Positions 16,638-23,501 of a stretch of 23,501 nt of DNA are shown in pieces. Numbering within the stretch: position 1 is the stretch's first letter; each line of letters opens with the position of its first letter. A program made the position numbers and the translations under genes. This stretch comes from Euryarchaeota archaeon UBA89 (GTDB lineage: Archaea > Thermoplasmatota > Poseidoniia > Poseidoniales > Thalassarchaeaceae), in NCBI GenBank assembly GCA_002495525.1, contig DAFS01000031.1:1-23501 (forward strand), in the 5' to 3' direction. Under the pieces are notes generated by a model. It was given only the letters and a program-made list of their open reading frames with translations, made no database searches and was not told where the DNA came from.

Positions 16638-16736
16638 ATGCATCAGATAAAAAAAGAACTAGGAATTAAGAATTGTTTTGACATGCTCAATCGTCGTGTT
16701 GAAGAAGTGAGGCTCTTGTGTGAGGACGAACACTGA
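16638..16736 (+). CDS. Small ORF, 32 residues, overlapping the M29-like gene start
   Basis: An ATG at 16638 opens 32 codons. The stop TGA at 16734-16736 shares bases with the ATG of the next gene (TGATG). The product, beginning MHQIKKELGIKNCFDMLNRR, is charged and helix-prone with no known motif; it could be a short coiled coil or only a leader peptide. The next gene has no Shine-Dalgarno sequence and no TATA box of its own at leaderless spacing, while this ORF starts 19-28 bp after a TATA-like element. Reading it would deliver ribosomes to the downstream start. That it is translated is inference. Confidence 0.45.
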   Translation: MHQIKKELGIKNCFDMLNRRVEEVRLLCEDEH

Positions 16737-17770
16737 TGAGCGAGAACCAAGAGAATGAGATTAAAAATTCAGAAGAATTTGTTGAATCTATGTTGACTTC
16801 TGCTCGTTCGATAATACGCACTTGTCTACAAATTAGGTCATTTGAGACCATACTGATAGTCACTGACCCTGAAAGTTCAGTTATTGGAAGAGCATTGTAT
16901 GAAGCTTCAGCAGAAGTAACTGATAGGACTCTGATGATGATGATGCCAACATCTCACAAAAAAGGTAGTGAACCCCCAGATTATGTCGCTGAATTAATGA
17001 GAAAACAAGATATTGTTATTTTGGCCACAAAAAGTTCAATGACCCATACGAAAGCAAGGATAAATGCCTCAAGGACGGGTAGAACTAGAATTATCTCTAT
17101 GCCAGGAATTAGTGAAGTAATGTTTTCGGCGGGTGGAATGACTGCAGATTATAATGCACTTCAGAAAGAATTATCTGGATTAACTTCATTATTTAGGAGA
17201 AAGAGAGACGTGAAAGTCACTTCTCCTGGTGGTACTGACATTACATTCAGTATTGGTGCCAAATGGAGAACGGATGATAATGGAATATGTAATAGACCAG
17301 GGCAAGTAATGAATTTACCATCGGGACGAGTATTCGTATTTCCAAAAGAAGAAACCATGAACGGAACAATAGTCATTGATGGTTCTTGGGAAGGGAATGT
17401 AATTGATGAACCAATTATTATGGAAATCGAAAATGGAGTTGTTACTAGTATTTCTGAAAGTGAATTTACTGAAGAAATTAATTTAACTTTTGATGAAGTA
17501 AGTAAATCTCTAAATAAAAATAAAGCGGCTATTGTAAAAACAGTTGCAGAATTTGGTTTTGGGATGAATGCAAGAGCGAAAGTTATTGGGAATCTTCTAG
17601 AAGATCAGGTAGTTCGTGGAGCCGCTCATTTTATTCTTGGCGACAATTCAGCATATGGTGGTAAAAATAATATCGGTTTACAAATGAGAGGGGTTATACT
17701 GAAACCAACTATTGAATTGAAAGATATTGATTTAGTTAAAGATGGGAAAATAGTTGCTCGAAGGAATTGA
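16736..17770 (+). CDS. Leucyl aminopeptidase (M29/AmpS-AmpT)-like protein with degenerate metal site
   Basis: The protein has 344 residues. The M29-family C-terminal domain is clear: LPSGRVFVFP (194-203), GTIVIDGSW, AEFGFGMN (271-278), HFILGDNSAYGGKNN (298-312) and LQMRGVILKPTIE (315-327). In active family members the first motif reads GEVF with a Glu ligand and the last reads LHxD with His and Asp ligands. Here they read R198, Q316 and R318, while E272 and H298 are kept, so three of the five usual ligands are gone. The dinuclear site is probably not formed. The protein is therefore either non-catalytic or has another activity. It overlaps the 32-codon ORF by TGATG and leads into the thiamine pyrophosphokinase-like gene 5 bp later. 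Confidence 0.75.
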   Translation: MSENQENEIKNSEEFVESMLTSARSIIRTCLQIRSFETILIVTDPESSVIGRALYEASAEVTDRTLMMMMPTSHKKGSEPPDYVAELMRKQDIVILATKSSMTHTKARINASRTGRTRIISMPGISEVMFSAGGMTADYNALQKELSGLTSLFRRKRDVKVTSPGGTDITFSIGAKWRTDDNGICNRPGQVMNLPSGRVFVFPKEETMNGTIVIDGSWEGNVIDEPIIMEIENGVVTSISESEFTEEINLTFDEVSKSLNKNKAAIVKTVAEFGFGMNARAKVIGNLLEDQVVRGAAHFILGDNSAYGGKNNIGLQMRGVILKPTIELKDIDLVKDGKIVARRN

Positions 17771-17775
17771 TACGG

Positions 17776-18381
17776 ATGAGAGCTTTTCTTTGGTGTAATG
17801 GCGACTTGCCCTCTAGGAAAATTTTATCCAATTTCGAAGAAATATCTCCATTATTTGGAGTTGATGGAGGAGGCAACAAAGCAAAATCATTAGGATTTCA
17901 TGTGAAAGAAATATTTGGCGATTTAGATTCAGTTGATAATGATAATTTGGAAACTAAGATGACCCTATTAAAAAGCCAAAATATTAGTGATTTAACCAAG
18001 ACAATCGTTGAACTATCGAAAAGAGGTTTTACCGAATTTGACATATTAGGAGCAGATGGAGGAGATACTGGACATATGTTAGGAATATGGGGTTCTTTGG
18101 CTGAACTTCCTGTTGATTTAACTATCAGAATCTATCATGAGAACTCTATCACTCATAGAATTACAACTGAATCCGGTAATTTCAAAATCGATATAGAAAA
18201 GGAAAGGGAATTTTCAATCTTCGCTCTATCTAAATGCCAAAATGTATATGTTAAAGGTGCTAAATGGGAAATAATTGATGAAGAACTCAATTTATCAACT
18301 AAAGGACTTCATAACATAGGAATAGGAAATCCAATAACAATTAGTGGAAATGGTATTCTAGTATTGATAATTATGAATTGA
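17776..18381 (+). CDS. Thiamine pyrophosphokinase-like protein
   Basis: The protein has 201 residues from the ATG at 17776; a TTG at 17767, three codons earlier, overlaps the previous stop and is possible. The pattern is that of thiamine pyrophosphokinase: NGDLP at the start, GVDGGGNKAKSLGF (28-41), the acidic IFGDLDSV (47-53) that binds metal and ATP, SDLTKTIVEL (71-80), LGADGGDTGHMLG (91-103) and a final beta domain ending GNGILVLII. The enzyme transfers pyrophosphate from ATP to thiamine. Some archaeal relatives act on pterin precursors instead, so substrate is inferred. Its neighbour is the M29-like protein, probably co-transcribed. The convergent AI-2E gene's stop codon begins on the next base. 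Confidence 0.8.
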   Translation: MRAFLWCNGDLPSRKILSNFEEISPLFGVDGGGNKAKSLGFHVKEIFGDLDSVDNDNLETKMTLLKSQNISDLTKTIVELSKRGFTEFDILGADGGDTGHMLGIWGSLAELPVDLTIRIYHENSITHRITTESGNFKIDIEKEREFSIFALSKCQNVYVKGAKWEIIDEELNLSTKGLHNIGIGNPITISGNGILVLIIMN

Positions 18382-19509
18382 TTACTCTTCTTCATATGGA
18401 GTTGGGTTTTGAGAAAGTAACATCGCTATAGGTCTTGTACGAGGATCACTTTCTAAAGCAATTTTCATAATTACTGCAAGTGGAACTCCGAGTACTGCCC
18501 CCATTAGACCCCAGGCCCATCCCCAAAATGAAACTAATATTAACAAAACAATAGGGGACATGTCAAGTCTCTGTCCAGCTAACTGAGGTTCAACAAATGC
18601 CCCCCATGCCTGCTGATTAGCAATTAGTAAGCCTATCATAATTAAAGCAGTAGTCGGTTCTAACAATATTAATGCCAATATTCCGGGAGGAATCATCGAA
18701 ATTAATGCTCCAATGTAAGGTATAAAATCCAAAAAGAAAGTTATAGAAGCCCATAAGAACCATCCAGGAATGGAAAGATAATTTAGGATAATTGCAGCAA
18801 TTACTGCTTGACCAAAAGCGACTGTAGCCCTAGTAATGACATATGTATTAATTCCCTCTCCAGAATTAGATGCGATTTTCTTGAAACGATTTACTTCTTC
18901 TGGATAGGCAGCCTTTATTCTGTTAGGAAGAGTTTCCGCTTCAAGAATGATAAATAATAAGAAAATAAATACTGTGGCGGCACTAGCGGTAAACCCTGCA
19001 ATTGAACCCACGAAATCTGTCGCGAAAGTTGTAATTACGTCAATACTAACTAATTCTGTGAGACCTGAAGTATCAATAGTATAACCGAAAATTTCTTGAT
19101 TCTCAAGACGTGACATTTTGTCTGCAAATGCATCTGTTATTCTTTCTTGAGTAGATACTTCTGTGAATTCAGTAAGATTAGAGTAAAGAATTTGAGAGGC
19201 AAAGAATATCATTAGGGCTACTATGCTTAGTAGCCCCCCGTATGCCAATAGAGGATGGCCAAACCTTTGCTCCAACCAATTTGCAGGAGGTCTAATTAAC
19301 AGAAAAAGTAAAGTTGCAATAACAAGTGGTTGGATAACGGCTTTCAGATGAATAATTGCTAGAATAGAAATAAATAAAATTACAAGTATGTCTGAAACAG
19401 TACTTACTGGAATCCCTCTGAATGCCTTTGTAGATGTCATGTGCGTCCCCAACCCTCCGAACACTTCTGACTGATGAAGGATTTCCCGATAATCACTGAA
19501 TTCTATCAT
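18382..19509 (-). CDS. AI-2E family transporter (PerM-like permease)
   Basis: The protein has 375 residues with about seven to eight hydrophobic segments: two after residue 33, one near GGLLSIVALMIFFASQIL, then a soluble stretch and a dense C-terminal set. The FFLDFIPYIGALISMIPPG block and the PQLAGQRLDMSPIVLLI and GVPLAVIMKI segments are typical of the AI-2E/PerM family, which is named for autoinducer export but mostly has unknown substrates and includes Na+/H+ antiporters. The start at 19509 overlaps the end of the glycosyltransferase gene by 17 bp. An ATG at 19440 would give a 352-residue protein without overlap and without the charged N-terminus. No ribosome-binding site settles this. Confidence 0.87.
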   Translation of the reverse strand: MIEFSDYREILHQSEVFGGLGTHMTSTKAFRGIPVSTVSDILVILFISILAIIHLKAVIQPLVIATLLFLLIRPPANWLEQRFGHPLLAYGGLLSIVALMIFFASQILYSNLTEFTEVSTQERITDAFADKMSRLENQEIFGYTIDTSGLTELVSIDVITTFATDFVGSIAGFTASAATVFIFLLFIILEAETLPNRIKAAYPEEVNRFKKIASNSGEGINTYVITRATVAFGQAVIAAIILNYLSIPGWFLWASITFFLDFIPYIGALISMIPPGILALILLEPTTALIMIGLLIANQQAWGAFVEPQLAGQRLDMSPIVLLILVSFWGWAWGLMGAVLGVPLAVIMKIALESDPRTRPIAMLLSQNPTPYEEE

Positions 19510-20704
19510 AAATTTCTATGAAACTTTCAGCATCAATCTCATATGTAAATTTCTGAAGCACCCTTTTTCGGCCTGCAATTCCCTTGTCCTTTAATACGTC
19601 CATATTGCTAATTTCTTTAATAATCGTTGAAGACATTGAATTTATATTTCCCATTTGGAAAAGTGAACCTACTTCAGAATCAACCATCTCAGGTAAAGGA
19701 CCATGATTAACAGTTACAACAGGAGTACCAGATGACATTGATTCGAGAGGGATCAATCCTTGACCTTCATAATAAGAAGGGTAGACACTTAAATCAGCAT
19801 TTCTAAATAGTTTAGCAAGTTCTTCAAAAGACATACTTGATTCGATATAGACTGAAGAGGAAATACCAAGACTATGTGCTTGATTTAGAAGACGTTTTCT
19901 GAGGTGTCCTCGGCCGACAATTACTAATTTAGAATTTGAAAATTCCGAATTAACAAGTGCGAATGCTCGCAATAATGAACCATATCCTTTTCTAGCTGCT
20001 AAACGACCTACTGCAAGTAATAATATATCCTCCTCCGAACAACCAAAACGTCTCCTTAAATCTTTATCTCTAGTTTCAGCAGGAGTGAACATTTCTGTAT
20101 CTACACCCCAATGGATTACTTCACAGTCCCAATCTGTTGGTGGAGAATAACGTGAAATAAAATCTCTCTTGGTAGCCTCAGAATTTGCAACACAAACATC
20201 TGAGCCTGATAATGCTTGATTTTCAAATTTAGCATATCTTTTGGATGTTAATAAAATTGCTAAATCATTAGGGTTAGCCCACACTGCAGTTTCTTTTTGT
20301 TCTTTAGCAATTAATAGACCATCTTTTTCACCTAACCATGAACCATGTAATGAAGAGACTATTGGTCCTATATTCATTTTACAGTAACGAAACTGTTTTT
20401 CAGTCCATGAAATCATAGGACAATGTAAATGTACAACATCTACTGGATTTGATTTATTTAATTTCTTAAGGGCTCGAAGAGCTGTGCGGCCATAAGAACG
20501 CGTAAATTCCATTGGTATTCTTAGCCATCCAACCGAAATTACCTCAACCCCGGGTATAGAAGGAATATTTTTTCCCCCACCATTTCTTGTGATTATAGTG
20601 ACATTATGTCCACGCGAAGCTAAAGCGGAAGAAAGATGGAAAACTGTTGACCCCATACCTCCCCATCGAGGAGGATATTCAGCAGATAACATGGCGATGT
20701 GCAT
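19493..20704 (-). CDS. GT4-family glycosyltransferase
   Basis: The protein has 403 residues from the ATG at 20704, beginning MHIAMLSAEYPPRWGG, the usual GT4 opening with a Gly-rich donor-side loop. A longer frame from 20731 adds nine residues of no family character. The C-terminal Rossmann domain has VGRLAARKG (R234, K239 bind the sugar-nucleotide phosphates) and the E-x7-E motif EGQGLIPLE (313-321). GT-B retaining enzymes of this family move a sugar from a nucleotide donor to lipid, glycan or protein. With no transmembrane segment, it probably works at the inner membrane face. It is divergent from a GT2 gene, and the AI-2E gene overlaps its end. Donor and acceptor are unknown. Confidence 0.88.
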   Translation of the reverse strand: MHIAMLSAEYPPRWGGMGSTVFHLSSALASRGHNVTIITRNGGGKNIPSIPGVEVISVGWLRIPMEFTRSYGRTALRALKKLNKSNPVDVVHLHCPMISWTEKQFRYCKMNIGPIVSSLHGSWLGEKDGLLIAKEQKETAVWANPNDLAILLTSKRYAKFENQALSGSDVCVANSEATKRDFISRYSPPTDWDCEVIHWGVDTEMFTPAETRDKDLRRRFGCSEEDILLLAVGRLAARKGYGSLLRAFALVNSEFSNSKLVIVGRGHLRKRLLNQAHSLGISSSVYIESSMSFEELAKLFRNADLSVYPSYYEGQGLIPLESMSSGTPVVTVNHGPLPEMVDSEVGSLFQMGNINSMSSTIIKEISNMDVLKDKGIAGRKRVLQKFTYEIDAESFIEIYDRIQ

Positions 20705-20807
20705 ACAGTACCATGCCTGCGTTGAGTTCACCTGTTTTCAAGAGATTGGATACAGGACAGATAACAGTTTGATTCAAATCATGTATTACTGTCGCAGATA
20801 TGAGAAT
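20705..20807. promoter_or_regulatory. Divergent region between the two glycosyltransferases
   Basis: These 103 bp carry the 11-bp inverted repeat TTTGATTCAAA (20768-20778, 5-bp arms, 1-bp centre) and an AT-rich CATGTATTAC at about 18-28 bp before the ATG at 20808. The latter fits a TATA box for the GT2 gene as a leaderless message. No good box is seen for the GT4 gene. Confidence 0.35.
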
Positions 20808-21539
20808 ATGTCAGATACACTACCGGTCCACGTCACAGTAGTAATACCTACAAGAAATGAAGAGGCAGCAATAGTTGATACTATTCGTTCAATTCCCAAA
20901 GGAAATTGGTGTGAAAAGATTGACTTCTTGATTATAGATGGAAATTCTACGGATAGAACAAGAGAATTAGCCGAAAAAGAGGGCGCCAAGGTCTATTTAG
21001 AGTCCCGTAAAGGATATGGGAGAGCGTACAAAACAGGGTTTTCAATGGCACCTGGAGAAATTATTGTCACAATGGATGCTGATTGTACATACCCTGGAGA
21101 AGAAGTCCCTAACCTTGTTAAAAAACTAGTTGATGAAAATCTAAAATGGATTACTTGTGATAGATTAAAACGAGCAGAAGAAGGTTCAATGCCGGGACTT
21201 CATGGATTTGGAAACTGGGTTTTATCAAAAACTGCATCAATACTCTATTGGTATGGGATACATGACTCTCAAAGCGGAATGTGGGTATTCAGAAAGTCTA
21301 TTTTTGAAGATGAAAGAGTGAGGCCAAAACATGATGGGATGCCCCTATCTCAAGAATTTAAAATCAGAGCTAGGAGATATCTAGGTAAGAAAGATACAGC
21401 AGAAGTAAGCGTTCCATATAGGCCACGAGTTGGAGAGGCAGAGATTAATACATGGGGAGACGGATTACTAAACCTAAGATTTTTATTCACTCATAGATTA
21501 GGATTGACTCAACAAAAAACACCTTGGGGACCTAAATGA
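20808..21539 (+). CDS. GT2-family glycosyltransferase (dolichol-phosphate sugar synthase-like)
   Basis: The protein has 243 residues from the ATG at 20808. The frame extends upstream to 20589, but that part lies inside the opposite-strand GT4 gene; an ATG at 20781 is a lesser option. The GT-A fold is clear: VTVVIPTRNEE (9-19), IDGNSTDRT (43-51), the KGYGRAYKTGF loop, and the metal-binding D90-A-D92 in VTMDADCTYPGEEVP. The layout resembles dolichyl-phosphate mannose or glucose synthases, which charge the lipid carrier used for archaeal glycoprotein and S-layer sugars. No C-terminal membrane segments are present. Pairing with a GT4 gene supports a role in surface glycosylation; substrate is unknown. 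Confidence 0.87.
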   Translation: MSDTLPVHVTVVIPTRNEEAAIVDTIRSIPKGNWCEKIDFLIIDGNSTDRTRELAEKEGAKVYLESRKGYGRAYKTGFSMAPGEIIVTMDADCTYPGEEVPNLVKKLVDENLKWITCDRLKRAEEGSMPGLHGFGNWVLSKTASILYWYGIHDSQSGMWVFRKSIFEDERVRPKHDGMPLSQEFKIRARRYLGKKDTAEVSVPYRPRVGEAEINTWGDGLLNLRFLFTHRLGLTQQKTPWGPK

Positions 21540-23501
21540 TTATTCATTAAATTGGTCGTCTAATTCCCTAGGATCGAATGTTGACCATGATTCTATCATT
21601 TCTAAGTCCTTAGCTAATTCTTTACGACGTTGGACTGAGTACAGTATTCCTAAAATTATTGAAATAGTTAAAATTAGTAATAATAAAGCAAAACCTCCAG
21701 AAAATAGCCATGAAATAAGATTATTTTCTTCATCTGATTCAATTGGTAATAATTCAATAAGTATAGGGCTAACAATTTCTCCATCAATAGCCCAGACTTC
21801 AACTTTTGCGGTTCCTCCGTCGTCAATTAATAGAGCTGTTTCCAAGGTCCAGATATTATCTCCAGCAACTAAGTCACCTTCTGAACCATCATCCCTTAAT
21901 TGGAACTCTCTATCAATCGCTCCAGCCTTAAATTTACAAAATAATATCTCAGTAGTCCCATCTAAATCTTCTAGTTTAACAGTTACAAAGATAGGATTAA
22001 CCTCATTAAATACTAATGAATTAGGAGTGATTTTTAATTCAGAGAGAACTGGTGAGCTCGCTCCTATGGTCAGATTAATTGATATTGAGTCAGATTCTCC
22101 TCTGGAGTCGGTAACTATTAGATTAATTCTCACCGGACCAGGGGAGAAGTATACTGAAACTTGTTCTTTATCTCCAATTGATATACCGTCTCCAAGACTC
22201 CATTCATACAATATTATATCATTATCAAAATCATAGGAAGGGGAGGCATTGAGAATAATTTCTCTACCTGGAGGAATATATTGACCATCGGAAAAATCTC
22301 TAATTCCAGCAACTGGTGAAGTTTCAAAAACATTGAGTTCTTGATAATAAATAGAACCCTTACCTGTTGAATCGGTCAGTATAAATGAAAGAATATGATT
22401 ACCAGCTGGTATGTAATCATTGTACCAATAATCATTAGTTTTATTCTCAAGAATTGGAAATTCCATCAAATCTGAAAAGACAGATATTGTGAAATCATTT
22501 CCATCGGGATCGAAAGAATCTCGGAAGTCAAATAATACAGGTAAGTTAGAATAAACATCAATATTCTCTTGAGGCGATGTGAGAACAAGTACAGGAGCAG
22601 CCTCTTCAACTGTAATTGTAATTGAATACTCGGCATTTCCTCCATCACCATCGTCTATGATTAGTGAGATTTCATGGTCTCCTGCTGGTAGTCTTGCCTC
22701 AAACTTCCATTCACTACCTATTGGTTCAGAAATTAAGTTACTTTGCCACAAAACACTTACTAAATCCTTACTAGATTCAGAAAAATGATTACAAATCAGA
22801 CCAGTGCTATTTTCTAGATCTGCACATGCAATATCCCAATCCCCTGAACCGGAAGCATCGAATGGAATTAGGTATCCTGAGTCAGTTGAATAATCATTGT
22901 ATGGGAAAGAAATTAACGCTACTGGAGGAGAATTATCAATTGATAAAGTTGATTCCGATGAAGTCCATCTTCCAGCATGATTGGGGATATCATCACTAGC
23001 ATACATAGTAATCAAATGATCTCCCTTTGATAATGTACCAGACCATTCAATTGAATTGGTAGGAGTGAGTCCTGAATGTATTAAACCATCAATATCGCTC
23101 CAAAACTCGAATTTTATCTCATCTCCTTCAGGATCAAATGTACTGGTTCCATCCAAACTAAGTATGTCTTGAGACTTGAGACCAGTCCTACTTATCTCAA
23201 AGGAAGCTGTAGGTAGTTCATTGAATAATTCTACATTAAATGTCCATGTAATTGGTGAATGAATACCATCAGTTGCATATACGGTTACTGAGAACTGATT
23301 TGGGGCAGAAGGGAAAGTCTTGTTAATCTGACCTGGACAGTCTGAAAGATATGTATCATTTTGCTCATAAGATGCCTTAATCCAACAACTTAACTCATCA
23401 TTTTCTGGATCTGAGGTACCTGTTAAATCAATATTTACAGAGGCCGTTTTTCCAAGATAAAGTGTGCCCCAAGCAGAAATATCAGGTGTTGTATCTACAG
23501 T
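21540..23501 (-). CDS. Surface protein with PKD/Ig-like repeats and C-terminal membrane anchor (5' end outside window)
   Basis: An open frame runs from a stop at 21540 to the window edge without interruption, 653 residues so far. The apparent TTG start at 23156 is not the real one: the frame continues upstream with more of the same repeat sequence. Repeats carry a FDPEGDE or FDPDGND core (for example DGTSTFDPEGDEIKFEFWS) and a C-terminal strand pattern such as VRINLIVTDSRGESDS, typical of PKD/Ig-like or cadherin-like domains. A transmembrane helix (WLFSGGFALLLLILTISIIL) with a basic RRKEL stop lies near the C-terminus, followed by about 30 tail residues. It is probably an extracellular adhesin or scaffold. 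It is convergent with GT2, its stop starting on the next base. Confidence 0.85.
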   Translation of the reverse strand, partial: TVDTTPDISAWGTLYLGKTASVNIDLTGTSDPENDELSCWIKASYEQNDTYLSDCPGQINKTFPSAPNQFSVTVYATDGIHSPITWTFNVELFNELPTASFEISRTGLKSQDILSLDGTSTFDPEGDEIKFEFWSDIDGLIHSGLTPTNSIEWSGTLSKGDHLITMYASDDIPNHAGRWTSSESTLSIDNSPPVALISFPYNDYSTDSGYLIPFDASGSGDWDIACADLENSTGLICNHFSESSKDLVSVLWQSNLISEPIGSEWKFEARLPAGDHEISLIIDDGDGGNAEYSITITVEEAAPVLVLTSPQENIDVYSNLPVLFDFRDSFDPDGNDFTISVFSDLMEFPILENKTNDYWYNDYIPAGNHILSFILTDSTGKGSIYYQELNVFETSPVAGIRDFSDGQYIPPGREIILNASPSYDFDNDIILYEWSLGDGISIGDKEQVSVYFSPGPVRINLIVTDSRGESDSISINLTIGASSPVLSELKITPNSLVFNEVNPIFVTVKLEDLDGTTEILFCKFKAGAIDREFQLRDDGSEGDLVAGDNIWTLETALLIDDGGTAKVEVWAIDGEIVSPILIELLPIESDEENNLISWLFSGGFALLLLILTISIILGILYSVQRRKELAKDLEMIESWSTFDPRELDDQFNE

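Noticed and set aside
20589..20807. Upstream extension of the GT2 frame
   Set aside because: Much of it is antisense to the start of the GT4 gene, and the GT2 fold starts just after 20808.
23154..23156. TTG as a start codon for the PKD-repeat protein
   Set aside because: The frame stays open to the window edge with further repeat-like protein sequence, so the gene starts outside the window.

Overview
This AT-rich window is almost certainly archaeal. It encodes RadA, a Hel308 helicase and a Cgi121-like KEOPS subunit. It also carries an initiator tRNA-Met with an A1-U72 end pair and a genome-encoded CCA. Several genes have TATA-like boxes about 26 bp upstream of the start codon, as expected for leaderless archaeal mRNAs. 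Large secreted, C-terminally anchored proteins rich in Asp-based repeats, tight packing and low GC suggest a planktonic euryarchaeon of the Marine Group II/III (Poseidoniia) kind. That placement is inference from gene content; no phylogeny was run.

Layout. The 3' tail of an isopropylmalate/homocitrate-synthase-like gene (1-203) is followed by a 1272-aa surface subtilase with a P-domain, a thrombospondin-type-3/MopE-like repeat array and a membrane anchor (264-4082). Convergent to it is an M14-type succinylglutamate desuccinylase/aspartoacylase-like protein (4086-5438, minus). A plus-strand cluster then runs hotdog thioesterase, Hel308, Cgi121-like protein, small zinc-ribbon protein and M3 oligoendopeptidase F (5526-11215). 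The minus-strand block 11240-12457 holds radA and, upstream of it, the initiator tRNA. Dihydroorotase (pyrC, 12567-13919, plus) converges on a large secreted beta-propeller lipoprotein (13922-16360, minus). An intergenic region of about 375 bp holds two unlisted-size small ORFs (58 and 32 codons) diverging from one TATA element. The 32-codon ORF overlaps by TGATG a leucyl-aminopeptidase-like (M29) gene that has lost three metal-ligand positions, and that gene leads into a thiamine pyrophosphokinase-like gene (17776-18381). On the minus strand follow an AI-2E-family permease and a GT4 glycosyltransferase, divergent from a GT2 glycosyltransferase (20808-21539). The window ends in the 3' part of a long PKD/Ig-like repeat surface protein (21540 to beyond 23501, minus).

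How the genes fit together. There is no single pathway. Genome maintenance and translation genes (Hel308, Cgi121, RadA, initiator tRNA) alternate with peptide-degrading genes (subtilase outside the cell, PepF inside, a degenerate M29 protein, an M14 amidohydrolase) and surface genes (PKD protein, beta-propeller lipoprotein, two glycosyltransferases). This would suit a heterotroph that feeds on proteins. No CRISPR array, insertion sequence, integrase, rRNA or prophage was seen. The most distinctive features are the bidirectional small-ORF locus at 16408-16736, the ligand-depleted M29 protein, and the 97-residue repeat architecture of the subtilase.
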